Made by a program: the position numbers and the translations under genes
NCBI GenBank assembly: GCA_029778535.1
Contig: JAKOQB010000005.1
Coordinates: 248,001-312,000 of the forward strand
Direction: 5' to 3'
DNA: 64,000 nt
Source of the DNA: Pseudomonadota bacterium
Lineage (GTDB): Bacteria > Pseudomonadota > Gammaproteobacteria > Burkholderiales > Burkholderiaceae_F
The notes under the pieces: generated by a model
Told to the model about the DNA's origin: nothing
Databases searched by the model: none
Seen by the model: the letters and a program-made list of their open reading frames with translations, nothing else
In this document: positions 17,273 through 24,860 of the stretch, piece by piece
How positions within the stretch are numbered: position 1 is the first letter of the stretch
Layout: each line of letters starts with the position of its first letter

Positions 17273-18100
17273 ATGAAGACGAGCGCGATGCCAAGATTCG
17301 GACTGATCATCGTCGGCGACGAAATCCTGTCGGGCAAGCGTGCGGACAAGCACCTTTCGCAAGTGATCAGGATCCTGGCCGCGCGCGAGCTGCGGCTTTC
17401 GTGGGCGCAGTATCTCGGCGACGATCGCGCGCTGATCACGGAGGCGCTGCGGCGCAGCTTCGCGACCGACGATGTCGTTTTCAGTTGCGGCGGCATCGGC
17501 GCCACGCCCGACGACCATACCCGGCAGGCTGCCGCCGCTGCGCTCGGTGTCAAGATGCGGCTGCATCCGGAGGCTGCGGCGCTGATCACGCAACGCTGCG
17601 TCGAGATGGCCGCCGCGGGACGCGGCAGCAGCGACATGTCGACGCCGGAAAATCAGCAGCGCCTGAAGATGGGCGAGTTTCCGGTCGGAGCCCGCATCAT
17701 CCCGAATCCGTACAACGGGATTCCGGGCTTCGCGGTCGGACAGCATTACTTCCTGCCCGGGTTCCCGGTGATGGCATGGCCGATGATCGAGTCGATCCTC
17801 GACGGCGAATACCGCGCGCACTTTCACCAGGCGCCGCAGGCGGAGCGATCGATGCTGGTGTACGAGACGCCGGAGTCGGCCATCGCGCCGCTGATGGAGG
17901 ACATCGAGTCTCGTTTCCCGGCCGTGAAGTCGTTCAGTTTGCCGTCGGTGGGCGACGGGCGCGACGGCATGCCTGCACGCCGGCACATCGAGCTCGGCGT
18001 GAAGGGAGCGCCCGATGTGCTCGATGCAGCCTTTGCCGAGCTGCGCCGTGGCGTGGAATCGATCGGCGCGCGCTATACGCTCGAACAACGCGATCGATGA
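17273..18100 (+). CDS. CinA N-terminal-type molybdopterin-binding-fold protein
   Basis: A 275-residue protein of the competence/damage-inducible CinA N-terminal family (MoaB/Mog fold). Seen motifs are LIIVGDEILSGKRADKHL near residues 10-28, SCGGIGATPDDHT near 70-83, and NPYNGIPGFAVG with LPGFPVMAW near 145-170. The C-terminal nicotinamide-nucleotide amidase domain of full CinA is absent, which is usual for this subfamily. Substrate unknown; NMN-related or ADP-ribose pyrophosphatase (COG1058) activity is known for relatives. The ATG at 17273 has GGAG six bases upstream; a second ATG at 17288 is possible. A TAAAAT box at 17222-17227 could be its -10. Confidence 0.85.
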   Translation: MKTSAMPRFGLIIVGDEILSGKRADKHLSQVIRILAARELRLSWAQYLGDDRALITEALRRSFATDDVVFSCGGIGATPDDHTRQAAAAALGVKMRLHPEAAALITQRCVEMAAAGRGSSDMSTPENQQRLKMGEFPVGARIIPNPYNGIPGFAVGQHYFLPGFPVMAWPMIESILDGEYRAHFHQAPQAERSMLVYETPESAIAPLMEDIESRFPAVKSFSLPSVGDGRDGMPARRHIELGVKGAPDVLDAAFAELRRGVESIGARYTLEQRDR

Positions 18101-18129
18101 AAAAAAAGCCCGGTCTTGCGACCGGGCTT
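18100..18129 (-). terminator. Intrinsic terminator of the phasin transcript
   Basis: AAGCCCGGTC (18106-18115) pairs with GACCGGGCTT (18120-18129) around a four-base loop. On the minus strand the stem is followed by a run of eight T residues (18107 back to 18100), a textbook Rho-independent terminator. It ends the leftward phasin message about 205 bases past the phasin stop and abuts the stop of the convergent CinA-like gene. Confidence 0.85.
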
Positions 18130-18133
18130 GAAA

Positions 18134-18190
18134 GCACCACCAAAGGAGGAGACAGAAGGGGTTTGGACTTGGGGTCCAAACAAGTGGTGC
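18134..18190 (-). other. Structured 3' UTR element downstream of phasin
   Basis: Just upstream of the terminator in the leftward transcript are two nested inverted repeats: GTTTGGAC (18161-18168) with GTCCAAAC (18174-18181), enclosed by GCACCAC (18134-18140) with GTGGTGC (18184-18190). Two copies of a purine-rich AAGGAG-like stretch lie between the arms. Together with the terminator this makes a compact three-stem RNA. It may stabilise the phasin message or be processed into a small RNA. Confidence 0.5.
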
Positions 18191-18334
18191 CAAGGAGACA
18201 ACCTTTACAGAAGCGAGTTCAGATCATCCTCACTCGATTCATCACAATTGCAATTGTTCGTGAATCCTTCGGCCCGCGTCTGACAAAGCTCAAGTCCTGT
18301 TCGACTTTCCTGCGCGCGGGCTCATCCGTGTTGC

Positions 18335-18904
18335 TTAGGCCGCTTTGCGACCCTTGCCCTTGACGACGTCGTTGGCCGCGTTGGTGGCCTTGAGCGTCGC
18401 GTTGGTCGCGGCGCTCAGGTTCGACTCGACCATGTCGACGGCCTGCTTGGTCGCCTTGGTGAACGTGTCATAGGCGGTGTTGGCGGCAGCCAGCGCGCTC
18501 TTCAACATCGACACCGCGGGCTCGGAACCGGCCGGAGCGCTCTTGGACGCGAACTCGATCAGCTCCGCGATCTTCTTGTTGCTCTCGGCGATCTGCGTCT
18601 CGACGATCTTCGACACGTCGCTCGACGCGCCGCTGGCGATCGAGTACACGTTGCGGCTGTAGCTGACGAACTTGTCGAGCGCCGGTTGGGCGAAGCCGCC
18701 GCCGACCGCGAGCAGTTCCTGCACGTCTTTCACGCCCATCAGTTCCTGGGTCTTGTCGGCCGACTCTTCCATCAGCGCCTTGGTGGCCGCGAGGTTGAGG
18801 TCGACCAGACGTTCGGTGGCATTGAAGACGGTGTGCGACAGCGCGAACAGCGCGTCGATCTGGCTCTTCTGCAGTTCTGCGAATTGCGCGGTGCTGGTGA
18901 TCAT
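18335..18904 (-). CDS. phaP: Phasin (PHA granule-associated protein)
   Basis: A 189-residue all-helical protein matching the phasin family: MITSTAQFAELQKSQIDALF, the helix FNATERLVDLNLAATKALMEE, and an Ala/Lys-rich C-terminus ending VVKGKGRKAA. Phasins coat polyhydroxyalkanoate granules, so the organism likely stores PHA, although no PHA synthase gene lies in the window. The gene has its own strong promoter and terminator and stands alone. A CGGAGCC-like ribosome-binding site precedes the ATG. Phasins are normally repressed by PhaR until granules form; a palindrome at the transcription start fits that logic. Confidence 0.95.
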   Translation of the reverse strand: MITSTAQFAELQKSQIDALFALSHTVFNATERLVDLNLAATKALMEESADKTQELMGVKDVQELLAVGGGFAQPALDKFVSYSRNVYSIASGASSDVSKIVETQIAESNKKIAELIEFASKSAPAGSEPAVSMLKSALAAANTAYDTFTKATKQAVDMVESNLSAATNATLKATNAANDVVKGKGRKAA

Positions 18905-18985
18905 CGGGGGCTCCGGTTCAGTGGGTCAGGTGTTCAACTGGGTTCGGCGCATGGCGCCGCTTTCGCTTCATTCCGTAGCGATGTA

Positions 18986-19004
18986 TTTGGTGCATCGCAC
19001 AAAA
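18986..19004. promoter_or_regulatory. Candidate operator palindrome at the phasin transcription start
   Basis: GTGC and GCAC form a perfect inverted pair around ATC, extended outward by TTT and AAA with one mismatch. It begins four bases downstream of the phasin -10 box and so covers the predicted start of transcription, an ideal position for a repressor. PhaR, the PHA-responsive repressor of phasin genes, is the natural candidate; this is inference, as no PhaR gene lies here. Confidence 0.5.
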
Positions 19005-19007
19005 CGA

Positions 19008-19035
19008 ATTCTATTGGCAGCCGGAGTATTGTCAA
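19008..19035 (-). promoter_or_regulatory. Sigma-70 promoter of the phasin gene
   Basis: On the minus strand, a perfect TTGACA -35 (19035-19030) and TAGAAT -10 (19013-19008, five of six) are separated by 16 bases. This is the best consensus promoter seen in the window and fits the high expression expected of a phasin. The predicted 5' leader is about 95 bases. Confidence 0.8.
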
Positions 19036-19224
19036 GTGATTTTTGGTGCGGCGCGATCGCTGTGGGCGATTTTGAGTTCGGTCCATTTAGCCTATTTAAC
19101 AACAGCTGTTTGCGTTCCGTATTTGAAGTTGATTCTCTGGAAGACGGGAGTGTGATGCTGCGTTCCAGCATTTCGAAACCGCCCGCGCATCGATCTTTAG
19201 AATGCTTCCTCCACCGCACTGCCG

Positions 19225-20163
19225 ATGTGCGCCCAGTTGAAGGCCTTCTACAGCGACCACTACGTGTTGCCTTTGCCGCCGGCACATCGGTTTCCAATGG
19301 CGAAGTACGGCGCATTGCGCAATCGGGTCGCGTCCGAGTTGCCGCAGGTCGAACTCCTCCAACCGGAAGCGGCATCGGACGCGCAACTCGCGCTCGCACA
19401 CGACGCCGACTACATCGCGCGGGTCGCTTGCGGTGGTTTGACTGCGCAGGAACAGCGCGTGATCGGATTTCCGTGGTCGCCCGAAATGGTCGAGCGTTCA
19501 CGCAGGTCGGTCGGCGCGACAATCGCGGCCTGCCGCTCCGCGCGGCGCGAAGGCATCGCGGTCAATCTTGCCGGCGGCACGCATCACGCTCATGCGGGCG
19601 GCGGACAGGGCTACTGCGTGTTCAACGACGCCGCGGTGGCGGCGCGCGTGCTGCAGGCTGACGCGCCGGTGAAAGTCGCGATCATCGATCTCGACGTTCA
19701 TCAGGGCAACGGCACGGCGGCGATCTTCGCGCGCGATCCGTCGACCTTCACGCTGTCGCTGCACGGTGCATCGAACTTCCCGTTTCGCAAGGAGCCCGGC
19801 GATCTCGACATCGCTCTATCCGACGGCACCGGCGACGACGCCTATCTGGCGGCGCTGGATGCGGCGCTCGAAACGATGCTGCGACGATTCGATCCAGGAT
19901 TCCTGATCTACCTGTCCGGCGCGGACGCGCATGAAGACGATCGACTCGGGCGACTGAGCCTGACCAGCGCAGGGCTGCGCGCGCGCGACCGGCGCGTGTT
20001 CGAACTGGCGCGTCGTCTGCGCGTTCCCATCGCGGTCGCGATGGCCGGTGGATATGGCCGCGACGTGCAGACGACGGTCGCGATTCATCTGAACACGGTG
20101 GCGGAAGCATTCAGCCATTCGCTGCGCGTCAAATCATGCCATTCGGTCGGATTCACGCCGTGA
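19225..20163 (+). CDS. Histone-deacetylase-family zinc amidohydrolase
   Basis: A 312-residue member of the HDAC/AcuC/acetylpolyamine amidohydrolase superfamily. Active-site landmarks are GGTHHAHAGGGQGYCVFND with the His120-His121 pair, DLDVHQGNG with zinc ligands D157 and H159, and the third ligand D234 in SGADAHEDD, so the zinc site is complete. Bacterial members remove acetyl or related acyl groups from lysines, polyamines or small molecules; the substrate here is unknown. The ATG at 19225 lacks a clear ribosome-binding site. The EamA transporter gene follows after a few bases, with acyl-CoA thioesterase next, forming a probable operon. Confidence 0.88.
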   Translation: MCAQLKAFYSDHYVLPLPPAHRFPMAKYGALRNRVASELPQVELLQPEAASDAQLALAHDADYIARVACGGLTAQEQRVIGFPWSPEMVERSRRSVGATIAACRSARREGIAVNLAGGTHHAHAGGGQGYCVFNDAAVAARVLQADAPVKVAIIDLDVHQGNGTAAIFARDPSTFTLSLHGASNFPFRKEPGDLDIALSDGTGDDAYLAALDAALETMLRRFDPGFLIYLSGADAHEDDRLGRLSLTSAGLRARDRRVFELARRLRVPIAVAMAGGYGRDVQTTVAIHLNTVAEAFSHSLRVKSCHSVGFTP

Positions 20164-20170
20164 GGCCCGC

Positions 20171-21049
20171 TTGACCCCCGGCGCGGATTCCCCGCTCGTC
20201 CGCGTTGCGCCGTGGGCGTTCATCGTGATCTGGGCCAGCGGCTATGTGGTCGCCAAGGCCGCAGCCCCGCATGCCGAGCCGTTGACCTTCCTGCTGTGCC
20301 GTTACGCCGGCGTGATCCTGCTGATGGGCTCGCTCGCGTGGCTGGCACGCGCGCCTTGGCCTGCATCGTGGCGCGCTGCCGGCCACATCGCGGTGTCCGG
20401 GATCGGGATCCAGGCCATCTATCTCGGCGGCGTCTGGGTCGCGGTCAAGCATGGCATGCCGGCGGGCGTGGCGGCGCTGATCGTGAACCTGCAACCGGTG
20501 CTGACGGCGGTCGCGGGGCGCTTCGTCGGCGAGCGGGTCAGTGCGCGGCAATGGCTGGGACTGCTGCTCGGTTTCGCCGGCGTGGCGCTCGTCGTGTGGT
20601 CCAAGGTGACGACGACCGGCATGGGGTTTGGCGTGGTGCTGCTCGCGGTCGCGGCATTGCTGTCGATGACCGGCGCCACGCTGTATCAGAAGCGCTACTG
20701 CCCGCACTTCGATCTGCGCACCGGGCAGGTGATCCAGTTCGCAGCCAGCGTGATCGTCACGCTGCCGTTCGCGTGGGCAACCGAATCGTTCAGCATCGAG
20801 TGGAACGGCGCCGTGATCGCCGCGATGCTGTGGTCGATCTTCGTGCTGACGGGAGGCGGCATCTCGCTCCTGTTCCTGATGATCCGGTACGGCGCGGCGA
20901 CTCAGGTGACCGGCTACATGTACCTCGTGCCGGCGGTGACCGCCGTGATGGCCTGGATCATGTTCGGAGAACGGCTCGCGCCGACCGCGATTGCCGGAAT
21001 GGTTGTTACCATCGTCGGCGTTGCCTTGGTCGTACGGCAACGCAGGTGA
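20171..21049 (+). CDS. EamA/DMT-family transporter
   Basis: A 292-residue membrane protein with about ten hydrophobic helices in two homologous halves, as in the drug/metabolite transporter superfamily. It starts at TTG 20171. Typical EamA features are WAFIVIWASGYVVAKAAAPH at the first helix, GVWVAVKHGMPAGVAALI and LQPVLTAVAGRFVGERVSARQW in the first half, and VPAVTAVMAWIMFGERLAPTA in the second. Such proteins export or exchange metabolites; substrate unknown. Located between the HDAC-like gene and the thioesterase, with 7 and 10 base gaps. Confidence 0.9.
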   Translation: MTPGADSPLVRVAPWAFIVIWASGYVVAKAAAPHAEPLTFLLCRYAGVILLMGSLAWLARAPWPASWRAAGHIAVSGIGIQAIYLGGVWVAVKHGMPAGVAALIVNLQPVLTAVAGRFVGERVSARQWLGLLLGFAGVALVVWSKVTTTGMGFGVVLLAVAALLSMTGATLYQKRYCPHFDLRTGQVIQFAASVIVTLPFAWATESFSIEWNGAVIAAMLWSIFVLTGGGISLLFLMIRYGAATQVTGYMYLVPAVTAVMAWIMFGERLAPTAIAGMVVTIVGVALVVRQRR

Positions 21050-21059
21050 GGAGAAAGTA

Positions 21060-21497
21060 TTGAGCGAACGTGCGCGGCCGAACGCGCGTGGCAGCTATCG
21101 CCACTTCCTGTCGATCCCGACCCGCTGGATGGATAACGACGCATATGGGCACGTGAACAACGTCGTCTACTACAGCTGGTTCGATACGGTCGTCAACGAA
21201 TACCTGATCCGGTCCGGCGCGCTGGACATCGAGCGCGGCGCGGTGATCGGCCTCGTGGTGGAAACGCAGTGCCACTATTTCCGCGAGCTCGCGTTTCCGC
21301 AGACGGTGACCGCCGGGCTCAGGGTGGCGCGGATCGGCAACTCGAGCGTGCGTTACGAAATCGGCATCTTCGGCGCCGATGACGACGTGGCGAGCGCGCA
21401 GGGCCACTTCATTCATGTCTACGTCGATCGCGCGACGCGGCGGCCGGCAACGCTGCCGGCCGCGCTCAGGACGGTGCTGCGGCGGATTGCCGCGTGA
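21060..21497 (+). CDS. Acyl-CoA thioesterase, 4HBT hotdog family
   Basis: A 145-residue single-hotdog thioesterase. The catalytic-loop signature RWMDNDAYGHVNNVVYYSWFD (about 21-40) contains the conserved Asp and the following helix of 4-hydroxybenzoyl-CoA thioesterase-like proteins. It hydrolyses acyl-CoA; chain preference cannot be told. TTG at 21060 is chosen because GAGGAG sits seven bases upstream and it follows the transporter stop by 10 bases; the frame upstream lies inside the transporter. The stop overlaps the upstream extension of the tartrate dehydrogenase frame, and that gene's real start is 35 bases downstream. Confidence 0.9.
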   Translation: MSERARPNARGSYRHFLSIPTRWMDNDAYGHVNNVVYYSWFDTVVNEYLIRSGALDIERGAVIGLVVETQCHYFRELAFPQTVTAGLRVARIGNSSVRYEIGIFGADDDVASAQGHFIHVYVDRATRRPATLPAALRTVLRRIAA

Positions 21498-21532
21498 GCG
21501 GGCGCGGGTTTCGAACGCAAGGAGAGGCAGCC

Positions 21533-22615
21533 ATGGGCAAGCATCGGATCGCGGTAATTCCGGGCGACGGCATCGGCAAGGAGGTGATGCCGGAGGGCGT
21601 GCGCGCGATCGACGCGGCCGCGCGGCGCTTCGGAATCGAACTGCATCTGGATCATTTCGACTTCGCATCGTGCGACTACTACGCCCGCCACGGCGCGATG
21701 CTGCCCGACGACTGGAAGGACCGCCTCGGCAGGCACGACGCGATCTTCTACGGCGCGGTCGGCTGGCCGGCAACCGTGCCGGACCACGTGTCGCTGTGGG
21801 GCTCGCTGCTGAAGTTCCGGCGCGAGTTCGACCAGTACGTGAACCTGCGGCCGTGCCGGCTTATGCCCGGAATCCCGTCGCCGCTGGCGCACCGCCGCCC
21901 GGGCGACATCGACTTCGTCGTGGTGCGCGAGAACACCGAGGGCGAGTACAGCTCGGTCGGCGGACGCATGTTCGAAGGCACCGAGCGCGAGGTCGTGATC
22001 CAGGAAACGGTGATGACGCGCGTCGGCATCGATCGCGTGCTGAAGTTCGCGTTCGAACTTGCCGCGCGCCGGCCGCGCCGGCACCTGACGTCGGCCACCA
22101 AGAGCAACGGCATCTCGATCACCATGCCGTACTGGGACGAGCGTGTCGCCGCGATGGCGCAGCGCTTTGCGGAAGTACGCGTTGACAAGTACCACATCGA
22201 TATCCTGACCGCGCACTTCGTCCAGCACCCGGACTGGTTCGATGTCGTGGTGGCGAGCAATCTGTTCGGTGACATCCTGTCGGACCTCGGGCCCGCGTGC
22301 ACCGGCACGATTGGCATCGCGCCGTCGGCCAATCTGAATCCGGACCGCAAGTTCCCGTCGCTGTTCGAGCCGGTGCACGGATCGGCGCCCGACATCGCCG
22401 GCAAGGGCATCGCCAATCCGATCGGGCAGATCTGGAGCGGCGGGCTGATGCTCGACTGGCTCGGCTATCCCGATGCGGCGGCAGCGGTGCTGCGCGCGAT
22501 CGAATCGGTGCTCGCGGCCGGCCCGAAGAATGCGCCGCTCACCCGCGACATCGGCGGCACCGCGTCGACCGAGGATCTCGGGCGAGCGATCGCCCAGGCC
22601 ATCGCGCGGGCTTGA
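21533..22615 (+). CDS. Tartrate dehydrogenase / D-malate dehydrogenase family
   Basis: A 360-residue NAD-dependent beta-hydroxyacid oxidative decarboxylase of the isopropylmalate/isocitrate dehydrogenase superfamily. It carries IAVIPGDGIGKEVMPEG, the signature VVRENTEGEYSSVGG near residue 130, the Mg-binding aspartates in SNLFGDILSDLGPACTG near 240-256, and the nucleotide-loop HGSAPDIAGKGIANP near 282-296. The sequence details fit tartrate dehydrogenase/decarboxylase (TIGR02089 type) better than LeuB. ATG 21533 with AAGGAGAGG upstream. It probably acts in tartrate or D-malate catabolism; the HDAC-transporter-thioesterase genes immediately upstream may be co-transcribed. Confidence 0.88.
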   Translation: MGKHRIAVIPGDGIGKEVMPEGVRAIDAAARRFGIELHLDHFDFASCDYYARHGAMLPDDWKDRLGRHDAIFYGAVGWPATVPDHVSLWGSLLKFRREFDQYVNLRPCRLMPGIPSPLAHRRPGDIDFVVVRENTEGEYSSVGGRMFEGTEREVVIQETVMTRVGIDRVLKFAFELAARRPRRHLTSATKSNGISITMPYWDERVAAMAQRFAEVRVDKYHIDILTAHFVQHPDWFDVVVASNLFGDILSDLGPACTGTIGIAPSANLNPDRKFPSLFEPVHGSAPDIAGKGIANPIGQIWSGGLMLDWLGYPDAAAAVLRAIESVLAAGPKNAPLTRDIGGTASTEDLGRAIAQAIARA

Positions 22616-22674
22616 ATTGCCGCGCATCGGCACGCGCGTGCAGAAGTTTCTGGTCTGCGGCGAGACTTTGTTTG

Positions 22675-22680
22675 TAGAAT
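22675..22680 (+). promoter_or_regulatory. Candidate -10 box upstream of leader ORF and PBP7-type gene
   Basis: TAGAAT, five of six to the consensus, in an otherwise GC-rich spacer. No convincing -35 hexamer lies 16-18 bases upstream. A start near 22687 would place a short Arg-rich ORF (22706-22780) and then the peptidase gene in its transcript. Confidence 0.35.
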
Positions 22681-22705
22681 CGCCGCGCCGGGGAAGGAGC
22701 CTTAC

Positions 22706-22780
22706 GTGAAGAGCCGCGAGGTGCGGCGCTTCGATCGGCGTGTGCCGGCCTCCCGATCCGGGCGCCGCCGATCGCATTAA
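22706..22780 (+). CDS. Possible Arg-rich leader peptide, 24 residues
   Basis: A short ORF starting at GTG with a strong AAGGAG six bases upstream, encoding 24 residues of which nine are arginine, ending TAA. Its 3' half contains a perfect nine-base inverted repeat (22732-22740 with 22766-22774). It sits between a candidate -10 box and the PBP7-type peptidase start 84 bases further on. A ribosome translating it would melt the hairpin, so it has the shape of a regulatory leader, but composition in a high-GC genome can produce Arg-rich ORFs by chance. Confidence 0.35.
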   Translation: MKSREVRRFDRRVPASRSGRRRSH

Positions 22781-22864
22781 TCCGAAGACCGTGGCTGCGC
22801 CGGGATACGGTCCCGGGCGAAAATCCGCGAAACGTAAGACAGCATCGCTGTGCGAGGGCAGGAA

Positions 22865-23884
22865 ATGAATTTGCGCACGATCCTTTTTTCCCTGCTGGCC
22901 GTCGTCACCATGGCGAGCGCATCGCTCGCGGCAGCGGCGGAGCCCGCAGGACCCGCGAAGTCGAAGGGGACGCGCGCTGCCGTGAGCGATAAGGCGACGA
23001 AGGCGAACGCCGTGCCGACCAGGTCGGCCCGCAAGCGTTTCGCCGAGCGCCGCCCCCTGCGTCCGAGCGAGGGGCAGATCGCGGGGCTGCACCGGACCGG
23101 CGATCCGCTGGCGCTGAGGTCCTCCGTCGCGTTGGTCGTCGACCAGGACACGGACGAAGTGCTGTTCCGGAAGAACACCGACGCGGTGCTGCCGATCGCC
23201 TCGATCACCAAACTGATGACCGCGCTGGTCACGGTCGAGGCCGGGCTGCCGCTGGACGAAGTGCTCGAAGTCGAGCGCTCCGACCGCACCATCGATCGCA
23301 TGCGTTCCTGGCTGAATCCGGGCGTGAAGATCACGCGCTCGCAGGCGCTGCACCTGGCGCTGATGTCGTCGGAGAACCATGCCGCGCAACTGCTCGGCCG
23401 CACGTATCCGGGCGGGCTGGAGGCGTTCGTGCAGGCGATGAACGCGAAGGCGCAGCTGATCGGCATGCACGACTCGCACTTCGTCGATCCGACCGGCCTG
23501 TCGCCGGAGAACCGGTCGACCCCGAACGATCTGGTCAGGCTGGTCAAGGCTGCCTACGAACACCAGACGATCCGCGAGTACTCGGTCAGCCACGAGATGA
23601 CGCTACCCCTCGGGCGGCGCACGGTGCGCTATGCGAACACCAATCGCCTGACCGCGAGTCCGAACTGGGACATCGGGTTGCAGAAGACCGGCTACATCTC
23701 CGCGGCCGGCCGGTGTCTCGTGATGCAGGCGGTGATCGAAGGGCAGCGCGTCGTGATGGTGCTGCTCGATTCCGTCGGCAAGTATTCCCGGATCGGCGAC
23801 GCGCAGCGCATCCGCGACTGGCTCGAGGCGCGCAGGGCGCTCGAGGGCGACGCCCCCGCGCACGGCGCCGGCCAGCTCGACTGA
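22865..23884 (+). CDS. pbpG: D-alanyl-D-alanine endopeptidase (PBP7 type)
   Basis: A 339-residue penicillin-binding protein of the S11 peptidase family. A signal peptide (about 1-25, ending LAAAA) is followed by a basic linker, then the serine peptidase domain with all three motifs: S113-I-T-K116 (SxxK), S169-E-N171 (SxN) and K274-T-G276 (KTG). PBP7/PbpG-type enzymes cleave D-Ala-meso-DAP cross-links in periplasmic peptidoglycan. The C-terminal anchoring domain of PBP5-type carboxypeptidases is missing, which favours the PBP7 call. ATG 22865 with AGGAA just upstream. Confidence 0.92.
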   Translation: MNLRTILFSLLAVVTMASASLAAAAEPAGPAKSKGTRAAVSDKATKANAVPTRSARKRFAERRPLRPSEGQIAGLHRTGDPLALRSSVALVVDQDTDEVLFRKNTDAVLPIASITKLMTALVTVEAGLPLDEVLEVERSDRTIDRMRSWLNPGVKITRSQALHLALMSSENHAAQLLGRTYPGGLEAFVQAMNAKAQLIGMHDSHFVDPTGLSPENRSTPNDLVRLVKAAYEHQTIREYSVSHEMTLPLGRRTVRYANTNRLTASPNWDIGLQKTGYISAAGRCLVMQAVIEGQRVVMVLLDSVGKYSRIGDAQRIRDWLEARRALEGDAPAHGAGQLD

Positions 23885-23890
23885 ACGTCT

Positions 23891-24712
23891 TCAATGCGCG
23901 TCGGCCGATGCGGCGCTCGCGCCGCTGTGGCCGAGCCGCGCCGAGATCTTCGCCGCGGTGCTGCGCAGATCGTCGATCCAGTCATCCTGCATCCGTTCCG
24001 ACGGCGCTGATACCGACAGGCCGGCGATGATCCTGCCCGAGTCGTCGCGCACCGCGGCCGCGATGCAGCGCACGCCCGGCTCGAGCTCTTCGTTGTCGCG
24101 TGCGAACCCGCGCGCGCGGACCAGCGACAGCTCACGCTCGAGCCTGACCAGTTCGGTGATGCTGTTGCGCGTGTGGCCCGCCAGGCCCGTGCGGGTCGCG
24201 TAGGAACGCACGACGCGCGGATCGTCGTAGGCCAGGAACAGCTTGCCGCTCGACGTGAGGTGCAGCGGCGCCCGCCCGCCGATCGCGCGCACCACCTGCA
24301 TGCCGGAGCGCTCGCTGTACGAGCGCTCGACATAGACGATCTCGTCGCCCTGGCGCACCGACAGATTGACCGTCTGGCCGGTCCTGCGGTGCAGTTCGCG
24401 CATCGGCTCGAGCGCCGCTTCGCGCACCGACAGCCGTCCCTTGACAAGATTGCCGAGCTCGAGCAGCCGCATGCCGAGTCGATAGCTGCCGGGTTGCTCG
24501 CCGCGATCGACGAAGCGGCCCACGACCATGTCATTTAAGATGCGGTGCGCGGTGGACGGATGCAGTCCGGTCGCGCGCGCAAGTTCCTTCAGGCTGACCG
24601 GATCCGAATGGGCGGCCAGTGCGTCGAGCAGATTCATCATGCGTTCGATGACCTGGATCGCGGTCTTTTCGCGCGTCGGCTTGCTGGCGGGAGTGGGGGG
24701 CGTCGATCGCAT
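23891..24712 (-). CDS. IclR-family transcriptional regulator
   Basis: A 273-residue regulator with the N-terminal winged helix-turn-helix (about 18-80: VSLKELARATGLHPSTAHRIL) and the C-terminal IclR effector domain (about 95-260) including GRAPLHLTSSGKLFLA and GVRCIAAAVRDDSGRIIAGLSVS. Members sense small organic acids or aromatics. It is divergent from lutAB, 150 bases apart, so lactate-utilisation control is the natural guess, though LutR/LldR in other bacteria belong to the GntR family. A promoter on the minus strand precedes it. Confidence 0.9.
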   Translation of the reverse strand: MRSTPPTPASKPTREKTAIQVIERMMNLLDALAAHSDPVSLKELARATGLHPSTAHRILNDMVVGRFVDRGEQPGSYRLGMRLLELGNLVKGRLSVREAALEPMRELHRRTGQTVNLSVRQGDEIVYVERSYSERSGMQVVRAIGGRAPLHLTSSGKLFLAYDDPRVVRSYATRTGLAGHTRNSITELVRLERELSLVRARGFARDNEELEPGVRCIAAAVRDDSGRIIAGLSVSAPSERMQDDWIDDLRSTAAKISARLGHSGASAASADAH

Positions 24713-24741
24713 GGTGCGGCGCAGAATCCTGTCCAGTCGGC

Positions 24742-24770
24742 CTTATATCATGATGCGAAAAGGTCGTCGA
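24742..24770 (-). promoter_or_regulatory. Candidate sigma-70 promoter of the iclR-type gene
   Basis: On the minus strand TCGACG (24770-24765, four of six) and TATAAG (24747-24742, five of six) are separated by exactly 17 bases. The start would fall about 30 bases upstream of the regulator ATG. Confidence 0.5.
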
Positions 24771-24860
24771 CCCGCGCTGTGACTGGATTAGCGCACGATC
24801 CGGTGCGACTGCGACTGGGATTGGTGTTGGTGCAACGCAGCGGCCAAGGGTGAGAACAAG

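Larger units (their letters stand above)
18905..19224. other. AT-richer intergenic region between divergent phasin and HDAC-like genes
   Basis: About 320 bases without a gene. The phasin-proximal half holds the phasin promoter and a palindrome (listed separately). The HDAC-proximal half (19036-19224) is visibly richer in A and T than its surroundings but I see no convincing sigma-70 promoter, ORF with a ribosome-binding site or stable hairpin in it. Confidence 0.6.
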
